From the NCBI RefSeq assembly GCF_001316245.1, contig NZ_BBDM01000015.1:1-64000 (forward strand): 64,000 nucleotides of DNA. The letters are read 5' to 3'. Under the pieces are notes generated by a model, which made no database searches, was not told the DNA's origin, and saw nothing but the letters and a program-made list of their open reading frames with translations. Shown one piece after another: positions 57,198 through 64,000 of this stretch (position 1 is its first letter; each line of letters opens with the position of its first letter). The position numbers and the translations under genes are program-made. The DNA is from Vulcanisaeta sp. JCM 14467 (GTDB lineage: Archaea > Thermoproteota > Thermoprotei > Thermoproteales > Thermocladiaceae).

Positions 57198-57425
57198 ATG
57201 CAGCTGCTTGCGCACAGCATTAATAAGAGTCTTCACCACTAATCAATTTGGGCGTACTACTTCGATGAGTTCAGGTTGGTCGGCGACTACGATTTCAACC
57301 ACACGGTCAATGAGTTAATAGGCGTGGCAATTAATGAGATGAAGAGGCACAGATTCAAACCGACCATAGTCTGCCACTTAAAGATCGACAACGGCATAGT
57401 AATCGAGATAAGAAGCGAAGATTGA
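57198..57425 (+). pseudogene. Small gene remnant with in-frame stops
   Basis: From ATG 57198 the frame reads M-Q-L-L-A-H-S-I, meets a TAA (57240), continues W-A-Y-Y-F-D-E-F-R-L-V-G-D-Y and V-C-H-L-K-I-D-N-G-I-V-I-E-I to a TGA (57423), and after it L-K-L-I-K-A-K-D-P-T-K-A-L-R-R-F-Y to 57514. All three pieces are in one frame with protein-like composition, so these are point stops rather than indels. Probably a decayed gene of the element. Confidence 0.45.
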
Positions 57426-57633
57426 TTGGCACTAAAGCTGATTAAAGCAAAAGACCCAACCAAGGCACTGAGGAGATTCTACGAGAACGAGGAATCTTTA
57501 ATATGTGAAAGATAGAATATGGAGTTCTGAAAGTTCTTATATTAAGTTACGTATATCTTATTCTTTAGTAAATTACGGCATTTTTAATAAACGTAAAATA
57601 TTTATATGGGGTATCTATTAAGTGGGTAGTGGT

Positions 57634-57957
57634 ATGGGGTTATGGCTTAATGTACCTCAGGAACCTACGGAGTTAAAACGAAGATTAAAGCAGATGAGAG
57701 AGGTTCTTTGCCATGATGATCCTGATAACGCCTCATGCGAGAATAGAGTTATATGGAGTTCCAATGATATTCCCAGGTATCTTTGGAATGAATGGAAAGA
57801 CATACTTAAGAACCACGGATATACATGGCAGAGGTTCCTCTCAGTATTAAAGTTAGCCAGTGGTGATTTAATACTGTGGGCTCTTAAAGATTCATTAACT
57901 TGGGATGAACTTGTTAAGAGAATTATGAAGCTCCTTGAGACTTATATGGGTGGGTAG
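57634..57957 (+). CDS. Hypothetical protein before the methyltransferase, 107 aa
   Basis: A helical protein (E-L-K-R-R-L-K-Q-M-R-E-V-L near residue 12; Y-L-W-N-E-W-K-D-I-L near 50). TATA-like AAATATTTATATG precedes the ATG at 57634 by about 28 nt. It ends 1 nt before the methyltransferase ATG, so they form an operon. No family recognised; a controller or specificity role is possible but unproven. Confidence 0.55.
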   Translation: MGLWLNVPQEPTELKRRLKQMREVLCHDDPDNASCENRVIWSSNDIPRYLWNEWKDILKNHGYTWQRFLSVLKLASGDLILWALKDSLTWDELVKRIMKLLETYMGG

Positions 57958-57958
57958 T

Positions 57959-58848
57959 ATGGTTAGTGTTAGGGTTGTTTTTGGTGATTCTAGGGATATG
58001 CATGAGCTGCCTAACTCGTCAGTGCACCTGGTGGTTACATCACCGCCTTACTACAATGCTCCCTTTGACTTCCCCGGGCTTTTCAGGGGCTATGATGAGT
58101 ACCTGGACTTGCTGAGGGGTGTTGGTAGGGAGTTGTTTAGGGTTCTCAGGCCTGGTAGGGTTGCGGTCTTCGTGACGATGGACGTGAGGATTGATGGTAG
58201 GTTATACCCAATAGTTGCTGACCTCATTAAGACGATGATTGGTGTGGGCTTTGAGTATCAGGAGAGGATTATTTGGAGGAAGCCCGAGGCTACATTAGGA
58301 TTAGCCGAAGGAGTGGTGTGCTGATTCAGCACCCATACCCAATGTACTACTACCCAGACAACATCTACGAGGAGGTCGTGGTCTTCAGGAAGCCTGGTGA
58401 GTGGGAGAAGCCGCCAAGGGATGTGATGGAGAGGAGTAGGATTGACATAAACAGGTTCCAGGGCGAGAAGTGGTACCTATCCGTGTGGGACATAAAGAAT
58501 GTGCTACCAAGTGAGAAGTGGAGCAAGTACACGGCCGCATACCCAGAGGAGCTTGTTGAGCGGGTGATAAGGCTCTACAGCTACGTTGGGGAGACGGTAC
58601 TAGACCCGTTCCTAGGCACGGGGACGACGTGCGCGGTAGCCACTAGGCTTGGTAGGAACTGCGTGGGTTATGAAATAGACCTCGAACTCATGGACGTGAT
58701 TAAGGAGAGGCTCGGCGTAAACACGCAGAGACTAATCGACACTGTCAACTACGAATTCACAACGAGGGAAGATGCCAAAAGGCTCAGGACAAGGTTAAGG
58801 GAGGAAATTGAGAGAAAGTTGGCGAAAAAGAACAATAATAAGGGATAG
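57959..58848 (+). CDS. Beta-class DNA methyltransferase, probably cytosine-N4 (one frameshift)
   Basis: A site-specific amino-methyltransferase of about 297 residues. Motif IV is V-T-S-P-P-Y-Y-N near residue 33 (S-P-P-Y suggests N4-cytosine), the SAM motif I is V-L-D-P-F-L-G-T-G-T-T near 218, and G-Y-E-I-D follows, i.e. the order IV then I of the beta class. The frame breaks near 58280; one base gives R-K-P-E-G-Y-I-R-I-S-R-R-S-G and joins the halves. The convergent 58866 gene could be its restriction partner. Confidence 0.88.
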
Positions 58849-58865
58849 GCATAGTTTCACTTCCC

Positions 58866-59867
58866 TTATTCTTTAGGTAGCTTATCCACATAATCTCTAG
58901 TGCTTAATAATGCCTTGTAGAAACTTATCAAATCTAAGTCAATGTACTGCCTTCGATTCTTATGACCACAATACACAAGTTTACCGCGAGCTTTGCCCTT
59001 TATTTCTGACTTGGCTACTCCACGTATCGTTATAGACGGACCCATAGATGCCAACTTAACCATAATCTGGGGACGCTTCCCGGATATCTTAGCTATACCA
59101 ACCTTAGCAAAAGTCTCAGTGGATGGGTCGTACTCAAGCCTTAATCTCAATTTGTTTATTATATCGATAGGATTTTCACATAGTTTTAAGTTTGGGTATA
59201 ATTTACAATGCTCTTCAGCCTTTTTACGGAGATATTTCTGAACAGGGTCGAAGCAACCCATACATACACTAAAGTCTCTGACAGGAACCTTAACGTAATA
59301 CGTAACTTCCTTACCTCCCTGTTGTATTTCCTTCTCGGGCTCTGGTAAGTTTAGTTGCGATTGCGAATTTATATTTACATAATTCTTTAAAGCATCAATA
59401 ATTTCATCAATATATTTTAAGTCAATATAGAACATTAACCAATTGGTCCATTTCTCAGGATTAATACCTCTAATAGATGCCCTTTCAAGATGGTAACCTA
59501 ATATATTTAAGTCAAAAGATATAGTATTATTTTTAACATATACTTCCACATATGCTTTCTCCGGAGGAATTAAGTAAGCTGTTTTTCCATCTTTTACGGT
59601 CCTTGTCCAGCCTAAATCATCAGGCTTTAGGCCGAGTTCTTCCGGGGGTATGAGCCTTTCGATAGTTATTGGTTCAGGAGTTTTTAACCAGCCTCGAAAA
59701 TTAGAGTAAATTATCGGTATGGGCATCTTTATCTTCCTATCAGGACTCCTTGGTACATAAAAGCCATTTTTAATGAGTTCCTCCTGAAGTTCCAATGAGG
59801 CAGAGAAATATATTTGAAGTGAATCTATTAAATACTTCCCAATTTTAATAAGGATATTTTGAGACAT
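58866..59867 (-). CDS. Hypothetical protein next to the methyltransferase, 333 aa
   Basis: An intact, A/T-rich gene unlike its neighbours in composition (many Ile, Lys, Asn codons). The N-terminus looks helical; the middle has I-P-P-E-K-A-Y-V-E-V-Y-V and a mixed beta region; near residue 200 a cluster C-M-G-C-F followed by C-K-L-Y-P and C-E-N-P may bind zinc; the C-terminus has K-L-V-Y-C-G-H-K-N-R-R-Q-Y-I-D-L-D. No nuclease motif is certain. Position and convergence with the methyltransferase make a restriction or antirestriction role a reasonable guess only. Confidence 0.6.
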   Translation of the reverse strand: MSQNILIKIGKYLIDSLQIYFSASLELQEELIKNGFYVPRSPDRKIKMPIPIIYSNFRGWLKTPEPITIERLIPPEELGLKPDDLGWTRTVKDGKTAYLIPPEKAYVEVYVKNNTISFDLNILGYHLERASIRGINPEKWTNWLMFYIDLKYIDEIIDALKNYVNINSQSQLNLPEPEKEIQQGGKEVTYYVKVPVRDFSVCMGCFDPVQKYLRKKAEEHCKLYPNLKLCENPIDIINKLRLRLEYDPSTETFAKVGIAKISGKRPQIMVKLASMGPSITIRGVAKSEIKGKARGKLVYCGHKNRRQYIDLDLISFYKALLSTRDYVDKLPKE

Positions 59868-59939
59868 TATTTATTAAAGTTACTAAGAGCATTTTTAAAG
59901 CTATTTTTTTAGTTTGAAAATGAAGATATGCACAGTTAT

Positions 59940-60612
59940 ATGCATAATAATATTAAAATAATGATAATATTAGCTTTGTTGTAGAGTAGGCCGAAGAGAC
60001 TTGGGTCCCTCTTCCTAAGGACCAGCTTTAGGAAGGACTTTAGGCTGGCCGACACGTGCCTAGCCACGTTTGGCCCGTCCTCATTCAGTACCTCGTATAG
60101 GTACTCGTTAATCCCCTCTGGCTTAGTACCCAGTCCATCTCGGCGAGTGCTTCCTAATGTAGTGGAGCCTATCCCTTAGGGTTTTATCCTTGACTCCCTT
60201 TAGTCTCATTGCCATTATGTATGCCTCAATATCGCCTTCACCCACGCGCCACTCCCTACCCATTGTGCGTAGGTAGTCGCCTAGGTGTTGGTAGAGCATT
60301 GAGAGGAGGAGTTGGCGGAAGTCTGGGTCCGCCTTGGCTGTTGCAATGACCCTTATTATATCGCCCGGCGTTGCCTTCCGGCACCCAACCCCTTAGTAGG
60401 CTTGCGAGCTTCTCATACGTCAAGAAACTAAGCAATTTACAAAGCAGGTCGTCACTAACCCTCCTCCTACCATGCCTAATGGCATTAATGTACTGGGACG
60501 TGACACCCAAGTCATGAGGCTTAATGTCCTTCTTACCCATTACATAGTTGAGTATCCCCAACCTATCCTCATCCCTTACCTCGCCAACGTCTATCCTGCC
60601 ACAATCAACCAT
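59940..60612 (-). pseudogene. Truncated archaeal tyrosine integrase (N-terminal part only)
   Basis: The N-terminus has a helix-turn-helix-like G-V-T-S-Q-Y-I-N-A-I-R-H-G-R-R-R-V-S (about residues 36-53), then G-D-I-I-R-V-I-A-T-A, W-R-V-G-E-G-D-I-E-A-Y and L-K-G-V-K-D-K-T-L-R-D-R-L-H-Y, which match the core-binding domain of crenarchaeal integrases. Three indels (near 60370, 60150 and 60120) break the frame, and the reading ends in A/T-rich sequence at about 59940 before the catalytic R...H-x-x-R...Y region. It lies about 105 bp from tRNA-Arg. Confidence 0.65.
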
Positions 60613-60717
60613 GCCACCTGATTAGGCGTGGAGCTTAATTATAAAACTTATGAAACTGACTCCCCAACGGGCATGAAACCGACCTCGGTCACGGTGAATA
60701 TGAGGTTGAATGTATTT

Positions 60718-60793
60718 TGGCGGGCCCGGTGGGATTTGAACCCACGTCCTACGGCTCCGGAGGCCGCCGCTCTACCTGGCTGAGCTACGGCCC
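60718..60793 (-). tRNA. tRNA-Arg(CCG), acceptor one base short
   Basis: Anticodon stem GCGGC/GCCGT with loop CTCCGGA (anticodon CCG), T loop TTCAAAT, 3' acceptor CGGGCCC, discriminator G and encoded CCA. The 5' strand reads GGGCCG where GGGCCCG is needed, so one C (plus strand G near 60789) is missing, probably a homopolymer error. Its 3' half is copied at 54472-54506. Confidence 0.92.
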
Positions 60794-60904
60794 AGGATAA
60801 AATTGCTTAGAGCATAATTAAGCTTTTACCAAATCATGAAGGGTTAATTCATTGGGTATGTCGATTAACTCGCCAATTTTTATCCGAAATCACGGCCATA
60901 CAGC

Positions 60905-62034
60905 CTAGGCGCTTTGTTTTAGTACGATCACGCCCCTGGGGTCTTTAATCCTAACCGTCAGCGTCTCCCATAGGGTGAAGCCGTGAGTGCCATCCTCGGG
61001 GCCTAGGTATACCAATGCCGTGTCCACGCCAACGGCTATGTCTATGACCGATGGATGCGTGGATAGTAGTATCGCCGTATCATCCCTCAACTGGGGTATG
61101 ATTACGATATCCTTAACCAGGGACTTAACCCTCGTCAACTCCATGATGCCCGTCTTCTCAACAACGGTCAGTAGCTTTGTGTATCGGCCAGGGCTTATGA
61201 ATAGGACGTATGGCTCGGGGATGTAATTACTATACAGTGAATTGACGGCGTTTGATACCTCAGTGACTGCGGACTCGGGCGCATCCCAAGCGTGATGCTC
61301 ATGGTCCTAACCCTGGGATTACTCAGGATATCATTGAGTACTGTGGAGTCCTCCTCATAGCCAAGCCTAATCGCTGCCTGATCAACCGTTACCGAATAAA
61401 CCCTCTCACCCCTGGACCTGGCATACTCGATTTGCCTCTGCGATATTGTGAATTTAACGCTCAAATCCTTAAGCGGTATCACCGACCTAGCCGCGGTTAT
61501 TGGAGGGCCGAGAACCACCTCATCGAGTGGCACGGCATCAAGCCCAGGCCCGGCCTCGTACGTGGTCAGGTACTTCCTAAACCTCCTCACGTTATTGGCG
61601 ACCTCCCTGGCCCTATCCTGAATGTACCTAAGCTCCTCAGGGCTTAGGCTTGATGAGGATACCACGTCAGGCTGTGAATCGCCACGCTCATTAGTAGTAC
61701 TTACTCTTCCCTGCTCATTGCTAGGGTCATTTGTCGTCAACTTAATGCCCGTTAACTCACTAACCTCGGTGGAACCTGCCTTCAACTGCTCTACCTGCTC
61801 CTGGTCATACTGCTTAAGTAGTGTGAGGAACTCACCGAAGTGCGTCTTCTCCTCCTTGGCGATATCCTCAAAGACCCTCCTAACCCTCTCATCATCGACA
61901 AGCCTAGCCAATTGTAGGTATAGGTTTATGGCATCCAGTTCAGCCATAATTGCGAGCCTAAGTGATTCGGCGACCTCACCTGCTGAGAACTTCCTATCCC
62001 TAGTGACATCCACCGGATTCTTTGAGAATACCAT
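60905..62034 (-). CDS. Ferritin-like domain fused to encapsulin shell protein (one frameshift)
   Basis: A self-loading nanocompartment protein of about 376 residues. Residues 15-80 are a ferritin-like di-iron domain: A-E-L-D-A-I-N-L-Y (Glu32) and A-K-E-E-K-T-H-F-G-E-F (E-x-x-H, His65). Residues about 85-130 are a polar, disordered linker rich in Ser, Thr, Asn. The rest is an HK97-fold encapsulin: P-L-D-E-V-V-L-G-P-P, R-S-V-I-P-L, and at the end F-T-L-W-E-T-L-T-V-R-I-K-D-P. The frame breaks at CCC 61285-61287; a fourth base gives L-G-D-A-P-E-S-A-V-T-E-V and joins the halves. ATG 62034 is preferred because TATA-like ACTTAAATAAT lies about 25 nt upstream. It resembles the Pyrococcus furiosus fusion. 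Confidence 0.88.
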
Positions 62035-62133
62035 ATTATGTGGGGGCGCATCCAATTATTTAAGTAATATCCTTAGCATTACTAATTTCTGCGTAGCTAC
62101 GTAGATGAAGTTTCACTTAGTCCTGCCATGCTG

Positions 62134-63011
62134 TTACGGTATCATGAGGCTGATGCCATAGACTAGGCAGTATATCGTGTATAGCAGTCCGGTCCTCGCA
62201 TCTATGTCATGGGCACCGCTTTTGAAGGCCCTTGTGAGCCCTGGTATTAATGCAGCGGTTGGTATTGCGGCCAGTGATGCGTATGGTAATAATCCCATGA
62301 TTACTAGTAGTGCATTGATTATGTATGCCGTGATTAGGGAGCCTAGGTATATTTGGTAGCCGTACCTGGCGGTCATCATGGCTAGGGTCCTAATCCTCGC
62401 CTTGGCATCATACTCCCTATCCCTGTAGTTGTTTGCATATATTATTGCCAGCATTATGAAGAATGGTGGTAACGAGACCAGGAACACGCCAGGCTTTAAT
62501 GAGCCTCCCGACGCGGCTATGAAGAACCCACCAACGAGTAATGGGCCCAGGTGAGTGCCACGGACAGCTCACCAAGCCCTATACTTAAGCGTGAATGGCG
62601 ATCCCGTGTATGCGTAGAGTAGGAATACGCCCAGCAGGCCGAATATTAGTATTAGGTAGCTCTCCGCAATGGTTAGGTACGTGCCCAGTGAGGCTCCGGC
62701 AATTATTAATGAGAGCCCTAAATTCCTGGCGAATGATGGGCTTACACTACCCATGACCAGTGGTTGACGCCTATAGATAACTGTTGGTGAGTTGGGGCTG
62801 TCAATGCCTTGCATGAAGTCGTAGTAATCATTAAGCACGTTAACACTCGCATGCAGTAACAGTGCGCCTGCAATGGCGATTAATGAGTATATTATCCTCG
62901 CTCCGTAGTAAAGCCCGAGGTAATGGGCATACCCAATACCCACCAGCGATACCGCGAGTGTCATTGGTAGCTCCAAGCCCTGATCAGCCCTAGTATGTCG
63001 CCCTTATTCAT
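62134..63011 (-). CDS. UbiA-family prenyltransferase (several frameshifts)
   Basis: A membrane enzyme that attaches a prenyl chain to an aromatic or related acceptor, of MenA style. Start M-N-K-G-D-I-L-G-L-I-R-A-W-S-Y-P-M-T (one base short at 62966-62967). The first Asp motif is N-V-L-N-D-Y-Y-D-F-M near residue 70, the second Y-A-N-N-Y-R-D-R-E-Y-D. Further breaks lie near 62575 and 62550 (the latter giving P-L-L-V-G-G-F-F-I-A). About nine membrane segments are seen. Product may be menaquinone-like or caldariellaquinone-type; not decidable here. Confidence 0.82.
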
Positions 63012-63082
63012 TAATATTCAATTGAATCAATTATTATTTAAAAACATTATTTTCTATATTAATCAATTTACTCATACCCAAG

Positions 63083-63701
63083 TCACGGCACCAACGGTAG
63101 GAGGACCATCATGAGCTCAAGCCAAATGATGTGGGTTAGTATCGATGCCGTTAGGCAGCCTTATCGGCTAGTATGCCATCGACTAACCCAACGGCAAAGG
63201 CCCCAGCCACCAGGGCTGGGTTCAGTGTGGATATGTGGATCAGCGTGTAGTAAATCATTGACGCCAACCAGGGCTCCCTACTAAAGACACCACCCAAGCC
63301 CCTTGCCAACTCCTGAAGACCACCCCTCCAGTAGACCTCCTCCATGAAACCAATGATTACCAGGGCTATTGATAGGCATAGGCATTGGCCATGCCCCTAA
63401 CCATTTCGTAGACCAGGGCCACATAGTTGCCAAGCCCCATGAACCTAAGCAATGCATAACCACCAATGAAGACTAGGTAGAGGATCCCAGCCATGACTAC
63501 GCCAATCACCGCCGCGACCACCGCATTGACCCTAACCCACCTAAGCCTATCCCTGAACCAGGCCAGTGATAGTGAGCCGAGCAGTAACGTCGATATTGCC
63601 ATGCCGTAGACAAAGTACCTACTGAACACGTCAAAGGATAGGGGCCACAGGACCAGGGGTAGCGCAATGTAGGCTATCGTCCTAGCCCTAGTCCCACTCA
63701 T
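63083..63701 (-). CDS. CPBP-family intramembrane protease (two frameshifts)
   Basis: A CAAX-protease-like membrane protein of about 206 residues. The catalytic motif F-M-E-E-V-Y-W-R-G-G (E-E-x-x-x-R) lies near residue 118, the His of motif 2 in Y-T-L-I-H-I-S-T, and the end S-I-L-T-H-I-I-W-L-E is motif 4-like. Breaks near 63365 and at GG 63154-63155 (one base short; gives D-K-A-A-L-T-A-S-I-L) are joined. Its ATG overlaps the end of the dehydrogenase gene by 14 bp. Confidence 0.78.
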
Positions 63702-64000
63702 GCCTCATCACCACCTTACCAACCACACCACGGCTCTCCATCAACTCGTGCAGGGCCGGTGCATCTCTGACTGTGGCGACCCTACTAATGAACGGCCTAA
63801 CACCCCTGCTAACCATGAAATCAATAACCTCCCTAAGGTAGGTCCTCGTCGCATTGTGAATACCCACAAGCCTCGCGTGCCGAAGATAAAACCTCCTGAT
63901 ATCAACCTGCACCATCGGCGACTTACCAAGGACCCCAAAGGCCACCACAGTACCACCAGGCCTAATCGCGTCCAGGGCCATGGGTACGGTATCACCAATC
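63688..64000 (-). CDS. Zinc-type alcohol dehydrogenase / quinone oxidoreductase, C-terminal part
   Basis: A medium-chain dehydrogenase cut by the window edge. The visible 104 residues include A-L-D-A-I-R-P-G-G-T-V-V-A-F-G near the left, typical of the second half of the Rossmann domain, and the C-terminal R-V-A-T-V-R-D-A-P-A-L-H-E-L-M-E-S-R-G-V-V-G-K pattern seen in quinone oxidoreductase-type members. Substrate not inferable. Confidence 0.82.
   Translation of the reverse strand, partial: IGDTVPMALDAIRPGGTVVAFGVLGKSPMVQVDIRRFYLRHARLVGIHNATRTYLREVIDFMVSRGVRPFISRVATVRDAPALHELMESRGVVGKVVMRHEWD

Larger units (their letters stand above)
54472..60793. mobile_element. Decayed integrated element between tRNA-Arg and its 3'-end copy
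   Basis: The block is bounded by the 35-bp imperfect direct repeat, with the whole tRNA-Arg at one end and a truncated integrase next to it. Inside are orphan genes, a DNA methyltransferase, and broken frames with composition unlike the flanks. The layout fits a plasmid or provirus integrated into tRNA-Arg. No replication gene is recognised. Confidence 0.6.

Noticed and set aside
57423-57425. Selenocysteine or pyrrolysine recoding at the stop codons
   Set aside because: No SECIS-like element, and the lineage is not known for either; a decayed gene is simpler.
1-64000. CRISPR arrays or cas operons
   Set aside because: I found no regularly spaced 24-37-bp repeats and no Cas signatures, despite the ring-nuclease homologue.
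1-64000. Programmed ribosomal frameshifting as the cause of the many broken genes
   Set aside because: The breaks occur in over twenty unrelated families, at varied short homopolymers and even in a tRNA, without shared slippery sites; sequence error explains them better.

Overview
The window looks like a chromosomal stretch of a hyperthermophilic crenarchaeon of the Thermoproteales, closest in character to Vulcanisaeta or Caldivirga. The reasons are: sn-glycerol-1-phosphate dehydrogenase, archaeal Thi4 and ThiD-ThiN, XPB helicase, archaeal ribosomal proteins (S8e, L32e, S28e, L7Ae, L40e), an Sm-like protein, a tRNA with an 18-nt bulge-helix-bulge intron, paREP2b-like repeat-family genes, and A/T-rich TATA boxes about 25 nt upstream of many start codons (leaderless mRNAs). 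A secreted sedolisin fits an acidic hot spring. The genus is inference.

Layout. 0-8 kb: lipid and thiamine genes, a patch of three truncated genes (2.6-3.4 kb) that are broken copies of genes elsewhere in the window or of its families, a PiT-type phosphate permease, a hemerythrin behind a nested palindrome, tRNA-Asp and a paREP2b-like gene. 8-31 kb: mostly core metabolism and transport (thioredoxin, class III aminotransferase, ADP-forming acyl-CoA synthetase subunits, HtpX, a tight four-gene membrane-protein operon, XPB carrying an intein in its DECH box, PGI/PMI, IlvE, a DtxR-like regulator beside a divergent Nramp transporter, two MFS carriers, sedolisin, MarC, L40e, ThiD-ThiN). 31-43 kb: ribosomal proteins, an HdrD-like iron-sulfur protein, tRNA-Pro, an S9 peptidase and an acetoacetyl-CoA-synthetase-like enzyme. 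43-52.4 kb is accessory: an operator-controlled AAA/DUF4143 ATPase, a thioesterase, a GH38 alpha-mannosidase and Sm-like gene enclosed by a 26-bp inverted repeat, then a possible toxin-antitoxin pair whose PIN toxin appears split by a TnpB element plus a DUF1874 (AcrIII-1 / Crn2 type) ring-nuclease gene. 52.4-54.4 kb: tRNA-His, 5S rRNA, a membrane protein and a DUF3782-like gene. 54.5-60.8 kb: a decayed integrated element between tRNA-Arg(CCG) and a near copy of its 3' end, carrying a truncated integrase, a DNA methyltransferase and orphan genes. 60.9-64 kb: a ferritin-like/encapsulin fusion, UbiA, a CPBP protease and the edge of a dehydrogenase.

Data quality. More than twenty conserved genes are broken by single-base indels, nearly all at short homopolymers and mostly one base too few; the intein, the encapsulin and even tRNA-Arg are affected. 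I therefore treat most interruptions as likely sequencing or assembly errors and annotate through them. Only those in accessory regions (TnpB, the 55.4-kb gene, the integrase, the 57.2-kb remnant) are called possible real decay.

How genes work together: DtxR-like and Nramp form a metal-uptake unit; the ferritin/encapsulin fusion would store iron; Thi4 and ThiD-ThiN cover the thiazole and pyrimidine branches and phosphate-synthase step of thiamine; the two Acs subunits conserve energy from acyl-CoA. The most unusual content is the 49-52.3 kb PIN/TnpB/ring-nuclease locus, the XPB intein, the encapsulin, and the inverted-repeat mannosidase cassette.
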